A stretch of DNA of 64,000 nt from Synechococcus sp. CBW1004 (GCF_015840715.1 NZ_CP060397.1:1364001-1428000); one strand, 5' to 3'; positions 27,758 to 37,630 are shown, counted from the first letter of the stretch. Numbers and translations are program-made. The notes: generated from the letters alone by a model not told the origin.

Positions 27758-29290
27758 GTGACGCCCGCACCGAGCCCGACAGCCGGCCCTGGAGCCAGCC
27801 TCAGGGGGCCCTCCCCGACCGCCCACGACTGGGCGGCCCCCGACTGGACAGCCCTCGAGCGGCGCTGCCGCGAGCTGCTGCCCGCCCGTGCCGTGGTCAG
27901 TGCCCGCCAGGAGCTGCTCAGCTACGACTGCGACGGCCTCACCCTGCACCGCTACCAGCCACCGCTGGTGGTGCTGCCGGAAACCACCGAGCAGGTGGCG
28001 GCCGTGGTGCGCCTGTGTCATGAGCGCGGCATCCCGTTCGTGGCGCGCGGCAGCGGCACCGGCCTCTCCGGCGGCGCCCTGGCCGAGACACCCGCCCTGG
28101 TGATCGCCACCAGCCGCATGCGGGCGATCCTCAACCTCGATCTGGCCAACCGGCGTGTCACCGTGCAGCCGGGCGTGATCAACAGCTGGGTGAGCCGGGC
28201 GGTGGCCTCCGATGGCTTTTATTACGCCCCTGATCCCTCCAGCCAGGTGGCCTGCAGCATCGGCGGCAACGTTGCCGAGAACTCGGGCGGTGTGCACTGC
28301 CTCAAGTACGGCGTCACCAGCAACCACGTGCTCGGCCTTGAGGTGGTGCTGCCGGACGGCACCGTCACCACCCTGGGCGGGGAGCTGCCGGAGATGCCCG
28401 AACTTGACCTGCGCGGCGTGTTCATCGGCAGCGAGGGCACCCTGGGAATCACCACCGCCGTCACCCTGCGGCTGCTGCGCACGCCCGACAGCGTCGCGGT
28501 GCTGCTGGCCGATTTCACCTCGATGGAGGCTGCTGGCGAAGCGGTGCGGCTGGTGACCGAAGCGGCGGTGCAGCCGGCCGGGATGGAGATGATGGATCGC
28601 CTCTGCATCGAGGCGCTCAACGATTATTTCGGCACCGAGGAATACCCGGGCGATGCGGCGGCGGTGCTGCTGATCGAGCTCGACGGCATCGCCAGCGAGG
28701 TGGCCGAGGCGGTGACCCTGGCCAGCAGCCTCTGCCGCAGGGCCGGCGCCCGCACGATCCGCGAAGCGCGCGACCCGGAGGAACGGGCGCTGCTGTGGAA
28801 GGGCCGCAAGTCGGCGATCTCGGCCCTGGGCCGCCGCTTCCCCAGCTACTACCTGCAGGACGGCGTGGTGCCCCGGGGGGTGCTGCCGCGGGTGCTGGCG
28901 GAGATCGAGGCGCTGAGCGCCCGCCACGGGCTGCCGGTGGCGAACGTCTTCCACGCCGGCGACGGCAACCTGCATCCGCTGATCCTTTACCGCAGCAGCG
29001 AACCGGGGATCGGCGCACGGGTCGAGGCCCTCGGCGCCGAGATCATGGAGCTGTGCCTGGAGGTCGGCGGCAGCATCACGGGCGAGCACGGCGTCGGCAT
29101 CGACAAGCGCTGCTACATGGACTGGATGTACAGCCCAGGCGATCTGGAGACGATGCAGTGGGTGCGCGATGCCCTCAACCCCCGCGGCCTGGCCAACCCC
29201 GGCAAGCTGTTTCCCACTCCCTCCGGCTGCGCCGAATCAGCCCGGCGGCAGCAACGCGATCCGGAACTGGCGGGTCTGGAGGTGTTCTGA
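27758..29290 (+). CDS. glcD: FAD-linked oxidase GlcD-like (glycolate/lactate dehydrogenase)
   Basis: 510-aa FAD-binding PCMH-type flavoprotein. The FAD domain has [21 protein letters not shown] near residue 69 and [14 protein letters not shown], the phosphate-binding loop; the C-terminal part has the motifs [16 protein letters not shown] and [11 protein letters not shown]. GlcD oxidises glycolate, a photorespiration product, feeding electrons to quinone, though D-lactate is possible. The start is GTG 27758; the ATGs nearby are out of frame. GlcE and GlcF subunits are not found adjacent. The divergent gene is hemL. Confidence 0.92.
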   Translation: MTPAPSPTAGPGASLRGPSPTAHDWAAPDWTALERRCRELLPARAVVSARQELLSYDCDGLTLHRYQPPLVVLPETTEQVAAVVRLCHERGIPFVARGSGTGLSGGALAETPALVIATSRMRAILNLDLANRRVTVQPGVINSWVSRAVASDGFYYAPDPSSQVACSIGGNVAENSGGVHCLKYGVTSNHVLGLEVVLPDGTVTTLGGELPEMPELDLRGVFIGSEGTLGITTAVTLRLLRTPDSVAVLLADFTSMEAAGEAVRLVTEAAVQPAGMEMMDRLCIEALNDYFGTEEYPGDAAAVLLIELDGIASEVAEAVTLASSLCRRAGARTIREARDPEERALLWKGRKSAISALGRRFPSYYLQDGVVPRGVLPRVLAEIEALSARHGLPVANVFHAGDGNLHPLILYRSSEPGIGARVEALGAEIMELCLEVGGSITGEHGVGIDKRCYMDWMYSPGDLETMQWVRDALNPRGLANPGKLFPTPSGCAESARRQQRDPELAGLEVF

Positions 29291-29450
29291 GCGGCCTGCA
29301 GGCCGGCAACGGGTACTGGGGCCCCGGCCGCCAGCCAGGCTGGAAACCGGGGAGCGGCACCCTCTGGCCTGCTGTTTCTGCTCCAGCGGCAATGCACCGC
29401 AGCCCTGATGCGCCGATCGCGCCAGAGCCTCCCCGGCGAGGCGCGCCGTG

Positions 29451-30206
29451 ATGGCGGATCCGTCGCGACTGGCGTCGGTGGCGGCCGCCGGGCTGGTGGC
29501 CGGCGCCGTCAATGCCCTCGCCGGCGGCGGCTCACTGATCAGCTTCCCGGCGCTGATCGCCGCCGGCCTGCCGCCGCTGCTGGCCAACGTCACCAACACC
29601 GTGGCCCTGGCCCCGGGCTATCTGGGCGGCGCCCTGGCCCAGCACCGGCAGCTGCGGGGACAGGGGGCGAGGCTGGCGCTGCTGTTGCCCTGCGCCGCCC
29701 TCGGCGGGCTGACGGGGGCCGGGCTTCTTCTGGTCAGCGATCCGCACCTGTTCGAGCGGCTGGTGCCCTGGCTGCTGCTCAGCGGCTCCCTGCTGCTGGC
29801 GCTGCAGCAACCGCTGGGGGCCTGGATCCGGCGTCAGGGCAGTGGCGAGTCGCCGGTTGGGGCCCTGGCAGCGCCCGCGGTGTTCGGCGCCGCCATCTAC
29901 GGGGGGTATTTCGGCGCGGGGCTGAGCGTGATCGTGCTGGCGGCGCTGGCGCTGACCCTGCCGGACAACCTGACGCGCCTGAACGGTCTCAAGCAGGCGA
30001 TCGCGCTGGTCTGCAATCTCCTGGCCGCCCTGCTGTTCGCCCTGCAGGCGCCGCTGGCCTGGACGGAGGTGGCAGTGATGGCATTCACCTCGCTGGCGGG
30101 TGGTGTGCTGGGCGGCCGACTGGCGGAGCGGCTCGATCCCGCCCGGCTGCGGGGCGTGGTGGTGGTGATCGGCCTGGTGATGGCAGTGGTGTATTTCCGG
30201 CGCTGA
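29451..30206 (+). CDS. TauE/SafE-family membrane transporter
   Basis: 251-aa integral membrane protein with about seven hydrophobic segments. The family start is VNALAGGGSLISFPALIAAGL followed by NVTNTVALAPGYLGG; the second half repeats the fold with AAIYGGYFGAGLSV. Members export sulfite, sulfonates or related anions. GTG 29448 is in frame just ahead of the chosen ATG. It follows glcD by 160 bp. Several sulfur- or oxyanion-related genes (chrA, Rrf2, SQR-like) follow downstream. Confidence 0.9.
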   Translation: MADPSRLASVAAAGLVAGAVNALAGGGSLISFPALIAAGLPPLLANVTNTVALAPGYLGGALAQHRQLRGQGARLALLLPCAALGGLTGAGLLLVSDPHLFERLVPWLLLSGSLLLALQQPLGAWIRRQGSGESPVGALAAPAVFGAAIYGGYFGAGLSVIVLAALALTLPDNLTRLNGLKQAIALVCNLLAALLFALQAPLAWTEVAVMAFTSLAGGVLGGRLAERLDPARLRGVVVVIGLVMAVVYFRR

Positions 30207-30360
30207 AGGCCGGCGGCGGACGGGCACAGCCCGAGCTGGGTGCCCCCAGGCAGCGGCTGACACCACGACCGTCGCGCAGGAAGGCGCAGGGCCGGGTGCG
30301 AGAGGGCTCGCAGCCTGGTCCGAAGATGCCCCCGTCAGGGAGCTCGTTCGTCATGCCGGC

Positions 30361-31923
30361 TCAGGTCAGAAGGGTCTGCAGCAGGGCGCGCAGCAATCCC
30401 AGAGCGACGGCCAGGCCGATCACCCGCAGCACGCTCCAGTGCCAGCGCAGCAGCAGCGCCAGCCCGAGCAGCAGCACCGTCAGAGCCACCCCGCTGGGCC
30501 AGGGCCCCTGACCGGCGGGCCAGAGCACGGGCCCGCTGAACAGCAGCGCCAGGCTGGCGATCACCCCCACCACCGCCGCGGTGATCGCGCGAAGCGGACC
30601 GTCCAGGCGCAGATCACCGCGGCTCGCCTCCACCAGCGGCGCCCCGGCGAGGATGAACAGGAACGAGGGCAGGAAGGTGAACCAGATGACCACCAGCGCC
30701 GCTGCGACTGCCAGCGACAGGGAGCCGGCCTGATTCCAGCCGCCCAGGAAGCCGACGAAGGCCACCACCATGATCAGCGGCCCTGGCGTGGTCTCGCCCA
30801 GGGCCAGCGCATCGACCATCTGGGGAGCGCTGAGCCAGTCGAAGCGCTGCACCGCCCCCTCCGCCACGTACGGCAGCACCGCATAGGCGCCACCGAAGCT
30901 CACCAGGGCCACCCGCGTGAAGAAGCGGGCCATCGTCGGCAGGATGCCGCCCCAGCCCTGCAGCAGGGTGAGCGCGAGCAGCGGCAGCATCAGGGCCATA
31001 CCGCCGATGAGCAGGGTGCTCGCCAGAGCGCGACGACGGAAGCGGACATGGGGCGGGGAAGGGGTCCGATCCCCGTGGAGGGCCGCTGGAGCGGCGCGGT
31101 CTGACGCCGTTGGCCACTTGGAGCGCATCGCTCCACCGGCCTTGGGGGAGGCGGGATCTTGCCCGGATGGAGGGGAAGGGGTGGGCTCTGAACCTGATGG
31201 AGGCGACGAGAAGGTCTGGAGACCGGTTCTGGAGCCTGGAGAGAGTCCGGCGGGGACCCCGGTCTCCTGGACGGGATCCAGTGCATCGGGGACGCGCGAT
31301 GAGGCCACCGGGACTGTCGTTCCTGCACCGGGCGCTTCAGTGGCGGCAGGGCTGTTCACCAGGGCGGAGCGGAATCTCGCGGCGAGGGCCCCGGCGAAGG
31401 CCACCAGCACGACCAGCAGGGGATAGGGCAGCAGCCGCAGGCTCTGGCTGGCGAAGGCCGCCGCCGCGATCGCCATCAGGAACGGGGTGTGCAGGGTGCG
31501 CCGGCCCAGGCGCCAGGCCGCCTGCAGCACGATCGCCAGCACGGTCGGCTGCAGCACCGCGAACAGGGCGCTCAGCAGGGGCAGGTGGCCCCACAGCGCA
31601 TAGGCGCTGGCCAGGGCCAGCAGCATCAGGATCGCCGGCAGCAGGAACAGCCCACCGGCGATCAGGCCACCGGCCGTGCCATGCATCAGCCAGCCCAGGT
31701 AGGTGGCCAGCTGGGTGGCCTCCGGCCCCGGCAGCAGCATGCAGTAGTTGAGGGCGTGCAGGAAGCGCCGCTCCGAGAGCCAGCGGCGGCGCTCCACCAG
31801 CTCCTCATGCAATAGGGCGATCTGACCGGCCGGTCCGCCGAAGCTCACCAGCCCCAGCCGCAGCCAGAAGCGGGAGGCTTCAGCCAGGGAGACGGCCGCA
31901 GGGGTGGTGGGCGGTGAGGTCAT
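30361..31923 (-). CDS. chrA: Chromate transporter family protein ChrA with long central linker
   Basis: Two-domain CHR membrane protein of 520 aa from ATG 31923 (ATG 31956 also in frame). The N-terminal domain has LRLGLVSFGGPAGQIALLH and YCMLLPGPEATQLATYLGW; the C-terminal domain repeats the pattern with VALVSFGGAYAVLPYVAE and ALGETTPGPLIMVVAFVGF. Between them lies an unusual hydrophilic linker of about 100 residues rich in Pro, Ser, Ala and Gly (about residues 190-295). CHR proteins export chromate or transport sulfate-like anions. It is convergent with the TauE gene and divergent from the Rrf2 gene. Confidence 0.92.
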   Translation of the reverse strand: MTSPPTTPAAVSLAEASRFWLRLGLVSFGGPAGQIALLHEELVERRRWLSERRFLHALNYCMLLPGPEATQLATYLGWLMHGTAGGLIAGGLFLLPAILMLLALASAYALWGHLPLLSALFAVLQPTVLAIVLQAAWRLGRRTLHTPFLMAIAAAAFASQSLRLLPYPLLVVLVAFAGALAARFRSALVNSPAATEAPGAGTTVPVASSRVPDALDPVQETGVPAGLSPGSRTGLQTFSSPPSGSEPTPSPPSGQDPASPKAGGAMRSKWPTASDRAAPAALHGDRTPSPPHVRFRRRALASTLLIGGMALMLPLLALTLLQGWGGILPTMARFFTRVALVSFGGAYAVLPYVAEGAVQRFDWLSAPQMVDALALGETTPGPLIMVVAFVGFLGGWNQAGSLSLAVAAALVVIWFTFLPSFLFILAGAPLVEASRGDLRLDGPLRAITAAVVGVIASLALLFSGPVLWPAGQGPWPSGVALTVLLLGLALLLRWHWSVLRVIGLAVALGLLRALLQTLLT

Positions 31924-32276
31924 CAAGCGGTTCAGCGGTTCAGGCTCCAGCGGCACCCGTCCGGGAGGAGGGAGGCGTGCGTCGACGCTGCCTGCGATGC
32001 ATCACGGGCCGATGCCGTGACAGTGGAAGGAGGTCAATTCCGGGAAGACGGCTCCAGGCCAACTGCAGCGAGGCCAGCGTGACGGGGCATCAGCCCTGCC
32101 GCAGGTTGTCTGGACCACACCGATCGCCGCTGGCGGCCCCCAGCTGATCCTCGCCGGCCTCTGTGCCCGAAAGGCGCGGGACGAGCCTGGCCTCCCGGTG
32201 GCGCCGGGGAACAGTGGCGTAGGAGAACAGCGGAACGGGGACTGCGACAATCCCCACACGTCGAGCGGGGAATGGT
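31924..32276. other. Divergent intergenic region between chrA and the Rrf2 gene
   Basis: About 350 bp with no convincing reading frame. It must contain the promoters of chrA and the Rrf2-type regulator. An ATG at 32272 is out of frame with the regulator. No clean inverted repeat or -10 box is identified. Confidence 0.45.
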
Positions 32277-32708
32277 TTGGCTCTCAGCGCGAAGGTTCGC
32301 TACGGGATCGTCGCGCTGATCGAGCTGGCCGCCATTCACGCGCAGGGGGGCGTGCTGCAGGTGGGCGAGATCGCCCAGCGCCAGAGCATCCCCGACCGCT
32401 ACCTCGAGCAGATGCTCACCACTCTCCGGCGCGCACGCATCCTGCGCAGCATCCGCGGACCGAAAGGTGGCTTTCAACTGGCACGACCTCCGGCGGAGGT
32501 CCCCCTCCTGGAGGTGGTGGCGGCCCTGGAGGGGGAGAGTCCGGCGCGGGATCTGACGGCGCGGACCACGCCTGAATTCGAGGTGCTCACGACGCTGGAG
32601 GATCAGCTCGAGCGTGCCAGGACCGCCCTTCTTGCGGGCACCACGCTGCAGGACCTGCTCGAGGAGCGCGACCAGCGGCTGCAGGCCCAGGTGATGTACT
32701 TCATCTGA
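32277..32708 (+). CDS. Rrf2-family transcriptional regulator (no Fe-S cysteines)
   Basis: 143-aa winged-helix repressor of the Rrf2 family. The start ALSAKVRYGIVALIELA, the recognition region SIPDRYLEQMLTTLRRARIL and the wing SIRGPKGGFQLARPP are typical. The start is a TTG codon at 32277; no ATG or GTG in frame gives the family N-terminus. There are no Cys residues at all, so unlike IscR or NsrR it cannot hold an Fe-S cluster and resembles CymR-type members. It lies between chrA and the SQR-like gene, suggesting a sulfur or oxyanion response, which is inference. Confidence 0.9.
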   Translation: MALSAKVRYGIVALIELAAIHAQGGVLQVGEIAQRQSIPDRYLEQMLTTLRRARILRSIRGPKGGFQLARPPAEVPLLEVVAALEGESPARDLTARTTPEFEVLTTLEDQLERARTALLAGTTLQDLLEERDQRLQAQVMYFI

Positions 32709-32793
32709 TGTCTTCCCCCAGCCCGCGATCGACCGGGGGAGAGGCGACGTCCCTGACGGCCGGGTGCAGCCGCCTGAGCGTGCGCGCCGCTGC

Positions 32794-33027
32794 CTACTGG
32801 CGGTAGTGGGGATCGCTCCAGCAGCGGGGCAACTCCTCACCCGACGGGAAGCGCAGTTCCGCCTTGGAGAAATGGTGCGGATCCTGGAGCTCCTCACCGC
32901 CGTGGATGCGGCCCGCCACCACGGTGGAGAAGGGATCGGCCAGCTGTCGCAGATCGAGGATCTCCACCAGGGAGGGGGAGGCCTCAGGGCCGGCGCTGTC
33001 GCCGTGCTGATGCAGGGTCAGGAACAT
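32794..33027 (-). CDS. Conserved small protein of unknown function
   Basis: 77 aa from ATG 33027 (an ATG at 33051 is in frame). It has a compact acidic sequence with the pattern VVAGRIHGGEELQDPHHFSKAEL and the ending SGEELPRCWSDPHYRQ, which looks like a small cyanobacterial conserved protein, but I recognise no domain or function. It lies opposite the flanking genes, between the Rrf2 and SQR-like genes. Confidence 0.55.
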   Translation of the reverse strand: MFLTLHQHGDSAGPEASPSLVEILDLRQLADPFSTVVAGRIHGGEELQDPHHFSKAELRFPSGEELPRCWSDPHYRQ

Positions 33028-33142
33028 GGCATCGGGCCGCCGTGTGGGCAAGCCGTGACAGTCCTCTCAACGCTAGGCCGTTTCCCTGGAGAGCAATCCT
33101 GAGGATGATGATCTGCAGCAGGCTGACCGCATTCCGAGCGCC

Positions 33143-34405
33143 ATGTCCCACCACCAGATCCTGATCGTCGGCGGCGGCGCCGCGGGACTCACAGCCGCCA
33201 GCCAGCTCAAGCGGGCCCGGCCCCAGCTGGAGATCGCCCTGCTGGAGCCCTCCGAGCACCACGACTACCAGCCCGGCTGGACCCTGGTGGGCGCCGGTGT
33301 GTTCTATCTCGACGAAACGCGCCGGCCGGAGGCCTCGCTGATCCCCGAGGGGGTGCACTGGATCCGTGAGGGAGCGGCCGGCTTCGATCCCGCCAGCAAC
33401 AGTGTCACCACCACCGGCGGCCAGACGCTCCGCTACGACGTGCTGATCGTTGCCACCGGCCTGCGGCTGCGCTGGGAGGCGATCAAAGGGCTGCCCGAAG
33501 CACTGGGCAAGGGAGGGGTCTGCAGCAACTACTCACGCGAGCACGTCGACTACACCTGGCAGTGCATCCGCGACTTCCAGGGCGGCAACGCGATCTTCAC
33601 CTGCCCGCCGATGCCGATCAAGTGCCCGGGGGCGCCGCAGAAGATCGCCTATCTCGCCGATGACGTGTTCAGGCGTGATCCGGCGGTGGCCGCCAACAGC
33701 AAGGTGATCTACGCCACCGCCACCCCCGGCATCTTCGGTGTGCCCACCTATGCCGCACCGCTGCGGGAGGTGGTGAAGCGCAAGGGCCTCGACGCTCTGT
33801 ACGGGCACGTGCTCACTGAGGTCCGCCCCGAGACGCAGGAAGCGGTGTTTCGCGTCACACCGGCAAGCCCCAGTCGTGATGAGGGTGAGGAGCCGATCGA
33901 GACGGTGATCCCCTACGCCATGCTGCATGTCACGCCGCCGATGTCGGCTCCGCAGGTCGTCGCGGAGAGCCCATTGGCAGCGGAGGGAGCACCGGGGGGC
34001 TTCGTGGAGGTGGATCAATACAGCCTGCAGCACAAGCGTTTCGCCAACGTGTTCGCCATCGGCGATGTGGCCGGCATGCCCAACTCCAAGACGGCTGCAG
34101 CCGTGCGCGGCCAGGCGCCGGTGCTGGTGGCGAATCTGCTGTCACTGCTGGATGGTCAGCCGCTGGAATCGCGCTACGACGGCTACAGCTGCTGCCCGCT
34201 GATCACGGGCTACGGCAAGGTGATCATGGCCGAGTTCAACTATGAGCAGCAGCCCGCACCCTCCTTCCCGCTCGATCCCACCCGGGAGCGCTGGAGCATG
34301 TGGCTGGTGAAGAAGAATGTGCTGCCCTGGCTCTACTGGAACCGCATGCTGCGCGGCTTTCAGCATGAGCGCCGCTTCATGCCCGGGGTTCAGGCCAAGG
34401 CCTGA
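33143..34405 (+). CDS. Sulfide:quinone oxidoreductase-like flavoprotein
   Basis: 420-aa FAD protein of the SQR family, which oxidises sulfide and passes electrons to quinone. The FAD motif LIVGGGAAGLTAA is at residue 7. Cys127 (GGVCSNY), Cys161 (IKCPGAPQK) and the Cys pair in GYSCCPLITGYGKV match the positions of the redox Cys in the family. The FAD-exit motif FAIGDVAGMPNSKTA is intact and the C-terminal WLYWNRMLRG helix supports membrane association. Type II SQR-like proteins may have other thiol substrates. The Rrf2 regulator lies upstream. Confidence 0.88.
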   Translation: MSHHQILIVGGGAAGLTAASQLKRARPQLEIALLEPSEHHDYQPGWTLVGAGVFYLDETRRPEASLIPEGVHWIREGAAGFDPASNSVTTTGGQTLRYDVLIVATGLRLRWEAIKGLPEALGKGGVCSNYSREHVDYTWQCIRDFQGGNAIFTCPPMPIKCPGAPQKIAYLADDVFRRDPAVAANSKVIYATATPGIFGVPTYAAPLREVVKRKGLDALYGHVLTEVRPETQEAVFRVTPASPSRDEGEEPIETVIPYAMLHVTPPMSAPQVVAESPLAAEGAPGGFVEVDQYSLQHKRFANVFAIGDVAGMPNSKTAAAVRGQAPVLVANLLSLLDGQPLESRYDGYSCCPLITGYGKVIMAEFNYEQQPAPSFPLDPTRERWSMWLVKKNVLPWLYWNRMLRGFQHERRFMPGVQAKA

Positions 34406-34491
34406 GGGTCTGGGCTGCGGGCCAGGGGAAAACCTGGCTGCACGGGCGCCGCGGTGCCAGTGTCGTTGACCCGCACGACGGAGCAGCGTCT

Positions 34492-36363
34492 GTGAGACAG
34501 GCCCCGGACCACTCCCTGTCGGAAACCGCAGCACGTGCGGGGCGTGGGGGATCCGCCAGCCATGCGGCCGTGACGGCGGCCGGCCTCACTCCCGCCCGCT
34601 TTCGCCTGGGACTGCTGCTGCTGTGGCTGGCCGCCCTGGTCCTGCTGCTCACCGGCCTCAACGGGCCGCCCCTGCGCGACTGGGACGAAGGCATCGTCGC
34701 CCGCGTGGCGCTGGAGCTCAGCCGGCAGCCCTGGCCCGAGCGCCTCTGGCCCACCTACTGGGGCGAGCCCTATCTCAACAAGCCACCGGGGCTGCACCTG
34801 TCGGTGGCCGCCGCGATCGACGTCTGGCGCGCCCTCTCCGGATCAGCGGCCACCGCCCTACCGCCGGCCTGGCTGTTGCGCCTGGTGCCGGCCCTGATCT
34901 CCGCGTTGCTGGTGCCGCTGCTGGTGCTGCTGCAGGGACGGCTGCGGCCCGGCGATCGGCTCACGGCGCTGCTGACGGGCGCCATCGCCCTGACGCTGCT
35001 GCCGCTGCTGCGCCACGGCCATCTGTTGATGCTCGACGGCTGCCAGCTGGTGGCGATGGTGCTGCTCTGGTGGGCGGTGGTGGGGGTTGGCGGACAGCTC
35101 GCCCTCGAACCGCGACAGGCTGATACAAACAACCGGCCGCAGGGCCTGAGGCGTGAGCGACCGCAGGATCAGACCGTCCGCCTTGACGGCAGCCGGCCCG
35201 AGCCACTGGCCAATGAGCGAAAGAACGACCTGATCCATGGCCTGCTGGCGGGACTGGCGACCAGCGCCCTGCTGCTGCTCAAGGCCCCGGTGGCCTTTCC
35301 GATGCTGGCCGGCACCCTGCTGCTGCGTCTGCTGGAGCGGGACCTGGACCGCCGCCGGTGGATCCTGATGGCTCTCGGGGTGGCGCTCGGTCTGCTGCCG
35401 GGTCTCGCCTGGCATGGCGGCCACCTGCTCGTGCGCGGCGAAGACGCGTTGCAGATGTGGCTGGGCCAGGGCTTCGCCCGCGTCGGCACAGCCCTCGAGG
35501 GCAATAGCGGCGGGCCGCTGACGGCTGTGCTGGAGGTGCTGGAGGGGGGCTGGCCCTGGCTGCCGCTGTGGCCGTTCGGCATGGCTCTGGCCTGGCGGCA
35601 GCGGTGCACGCGGGCGGGTCTGTGGTGCCTGGGGCTGACGCTGTTGACGGCCGCCCTGGTGCTGCCGCTGCGCACCCAGCTGCCCTGGTACAGCCTGCTG
35701 CTCTGGCCGCCGTTCGCGCTGGTTTGTGCGCCGGCGCTGGCCTGGCTGGTGCGCCGGGACCGCCAGGGGGGGCGGCCCCCGGGGGCGGGGGTGCTGGCCC
35801 GCATACCGCGGTTCTGGACCCTGCTGGGGGCCCTGATTGTGCTGGCGGGGCTGGTTGGCACCCTGCTCCCCCTGATGCCCGGGGCCGATGGGGCGACCGG
35901 CGGGATCCCTCCGCTGCGCTCACTGGCCCCCGCGGCCCTGGCCCTGGGGACGGGCCTGCTGATGGGCGGCCTGCAGCTCAGCGCGACAGCCCCCGCAAGA
36001 CGTCGCAGCGGTCTGGTGCTGATGCTGCTCGGCGATGTCCTGGCTCTGGCGCTGCTGTTCGCCTCACCGTTGTGGCTGTGGGAGCTGAACGAAAACTGGT
36101 CCGTCGTCGACGGCCTTGCCCTGCTCGAGGAGGCCGGCGCCGGTCGCGATGGCGGCGAACTGCGGCTGTGGCGCCAGGGGGAGCGTCCCAGCCTGAACTG
36201 GTACGTCGGGCAGCGGGTCCGCCCCGAGGACAACGTCAACCTTCCGCCCGGACAGAGCGTGTGGCTGCTGGGGCTGGAGCCAGCCGAGGCGCCAGGCCTG
36301 CGCTGCAACACACTGGGCCGGCGAGGTGAGCTGCGGCTCGAGCGCTGCCAGGCCGAGCCCTGA
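34492..36363 (+). CDS. GT39/ArnT-like membrane glycosyltransferase
   Basis: 623-aa polytopic membrane protein resembling ArnT/PMT glycosyltransferases that use polyprenyl-phosphate sugars. The catalytic loop after the first helix is present: NGPPLRDWDEGIVARVALEL, followed by YLNKPPGLHL. About a dozen hydrophobic segments follow, then a short soluble C-terminal domain (from about residue 535). The start is GTG 34492, 86 bp after the SQR-like gene. Acceptor (lipid A, protein or polymer) is unknown. An IS5-family element begins a short distance downstream. Confidence 0.85.
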   Translation: MRQAPDHSLSETAARAGRGGSASHAAVTAAGLTPARFRLGLLLLWLAALVLLLTGLNGPPLRDWDEGIVARVALELSRQPWPERLWPTYWGEPYLNKPPGLHLSVAAAIDVWRALSGSAATALPPAWLLRLVPALISALLVPLLVLLQGRLRPGDRLTALLTGAIALTLLPLLRHGHLLMLDGCQLVAMVLLWWAVVGVGGQLALEPRQADTNNRPQGLRRERPQDQTVRLDGSRPEPLANERKNDLIHGLLAGLATSALLLLKAPVAFPMLAGTLLLRLLERDLDRRRWILMALGVALGLLPGLAWHGGHLLVRGEDALQMWLGQGFARVGTALEGNSGGPLTAVLEVLEGGWPWLPLWPFGMALAWRQRCTRAGLWCLGLTLLTAALVLPLRTQLPWYSLLLWPPFALVCAPALAWLVRRDRQGGRPPGAGVLARIPRFWTLLGALIVLAGLVGTLLPLMPGADGATGGIPPLRSLAPAALALGTGLLMGGLQLSATAPARRRSGLVLMLLGDVLALALLFASPLWLWELNENWSVVDGLALLEEAGAGRDGGELRLWRQGERPSLNWYVGQRVRPEDNVNLPPGQSVWLLGLEPAEAPGLRCNTLGRRGELRLERCQAEP

Positions 36364-36423
36364 GGGGCGGCCGATGAAGCGGCCTGGGGAAGCTCTGATC
36401 AAGACCGGGAATTGAGCGCAAGC

Positions 36424-36449
36424 GTGTCTCATTCTCGTCAATGAGACAC
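36424..36449. repeat. 10-bp perfect inverted repeat hairpin
   Basis: The arms GTGTCTCATT (36424-36433) and AATGAGACAC (36440-36449) pair perfectly around a 6-base loop. It follows the GT39 stop by 60 bp and precedes the IS5-type element. There is no T-run directly after it, so it may be a weak terminator or part of the insertion flank. Confidence 0.6.
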
Positions 36450-36489
36450 AAGTGGGGTATTTTGTCCTTGGCTACTCGCCAGGTGCTCC

Positions 36490-37630
36490 AATCCAGGGCC
36501 TGACTGGCTTATTTCTCGTGAGTTCCCCGATCATTTTTGGCTGCTCACCCTCAAGATGGCACACTTATTCTGTCATTTACGCTGTAGAAGGACAACGTTC
36601 GCGCACCATCCAGAGATTGGCGAGGGCAAACAGCATCGTCAGCTTGAGGTTGTTCTTGCGGATGCCTCGGTAGAAGACCTTCCGAAATCCAAACTGGCAC
36701 TTGATGATCCGAAATGGATGCTCCACCTTTGCCCTGACATGTGCTTTCGCCGCCTCCATCAGATCCAGCAGTCTTCCCTCTGGGGTGTCCGCTAGAACTC
36801 GGCGCTGTCCGGGCTTCATGGCGATGCGCATCTCTGCTTCGCAGTCCTTGAACGCCTCACGCTTTTCGATGCCGATGTGGCCAGAGTCGCCGTAGATCAC
36901 GCGTTCCTCGCCATGGACGCGATCGGGTGCCGTGTTCAGCTCATGGACGTTGGCAGCCGTGCTCACCACGGAATGGACCAGACCCGAGGCTGCATCCACA
37001 CCGATGTGGCACCGCATCCCAAAGAACCACTGGTTGCCTTTGGCCACCGAGTGCATTTCAGGATCCCGCTCGCCCGTCTTGTTCTTGGTTGAACTGGGAG
37101 CGTTGATGATTGTGGCATCGAGGATCGTACCCTCCTTAAGCATCACGCCCTTCTCCCGCAGGCTCTGGTTCACCGTCTCCAGGATCTGCTCTGCTATCCG
37201 ATTCTCTTCCAGGAGGTGGCGGAAGTTCAGGATCGTCGTCTCGTCAGGGATCCGGTCCTCAACCATGTCGATCCCAGCAAAGCGGCGGAAGCAGGGGGTA
37301 TCGATCAGCATCTCCTCCATCAAGGGATCGGAAAGCGTGAACCACTGCTGCAGCAGGTGGATGCGCAGCATCACCTCCAGCGGAAACGGTGGGCGCCCGC
37401 CCTTGGCAGAAGGCCTGTGGTACACAGGCGAAATCAAGGCCAGGAAAGGATCCCAGGGCACTGTGGCTTCCATCTCATCGAGGAAGCGCTGCCGGCGCGT
37501 TTTCTTCTTGGCGTAGGTCTGCTCGTAGTCCGTGAAACCCAACTGGAGGGGGGCCGCCATCCGCTGCCAGTCTCATTATTGGAACTGTACTGATTCTATC
37601 GGGTTTTTCAGGGGTTCCCTGGGGCCTCTC
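36490..37630 (-). mobile_element. IS5-family insertion sequence (ends approximate)
   Basis: About 1.1-1.2 kb of lower GC content than the flanks, holding one intact transposase. The outer ends are not certain: CAGGG-x5-CTG at about 36497-36509 and, inverted, near 37606-37618 are a possible imperfect pair, but the match is weak. No target duplication was recognised. It lies between the GT39 gene and ribD and appears not to interrupt a gene. Confidence 0.6.
36577..37560 (-). CDS. IS5-family transposase
   Basis: Complete 327-aa DDE transposase. It has the IS5 N-terminus (KKTRRQRFLDEMEATVPW), the Asp in GTILDATIINAPSSTKN, the second Asp in VIYGDSGHIG and the Glu region VEHPFRIIKCQFGFRKVFYRG, so all three catalytic acids appear present. 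Its full length suggests recent insertion and possible activity. Codon use and GC content are clearly lower than those of the neighbouring genes. Confidence 0.94.
   Translation of the reverse strand: MAAPLQLGFTDYEQTYAKKKTRRQRFLDEMEATVPWDPFLALISPVYHRPSAKGGRPPFPLEVMLRIHLLQQWFTLSDPLMEEMLIDTPCFRRFAGIDMVEDRIPDETTILNFRHLLEENRIAEQILETVNQSLREKGVMLKEGTILDATIINAPSSTKNKTGERDPEMHSVAKGNQWFFGMRCHIGVDAASGLVHSVVSTAANVHELNTAPDRVHGEERVIYGDSGHIGIEKREAFKDCEAEMRIAMKPGQRRVLADTPEGRLLDLMEAAKAHVRAKVEHPFRIIKCQFGFRKVFYRGIRKNNLKLTMLFALANLWMVRERCPSTA

Noticed and set aside
27467..29089. Upstream extension of the hemL frame across glcD
   Set aside because: HemL similarity starts just after ATG 27466; the upstream part is antisense to glcD.
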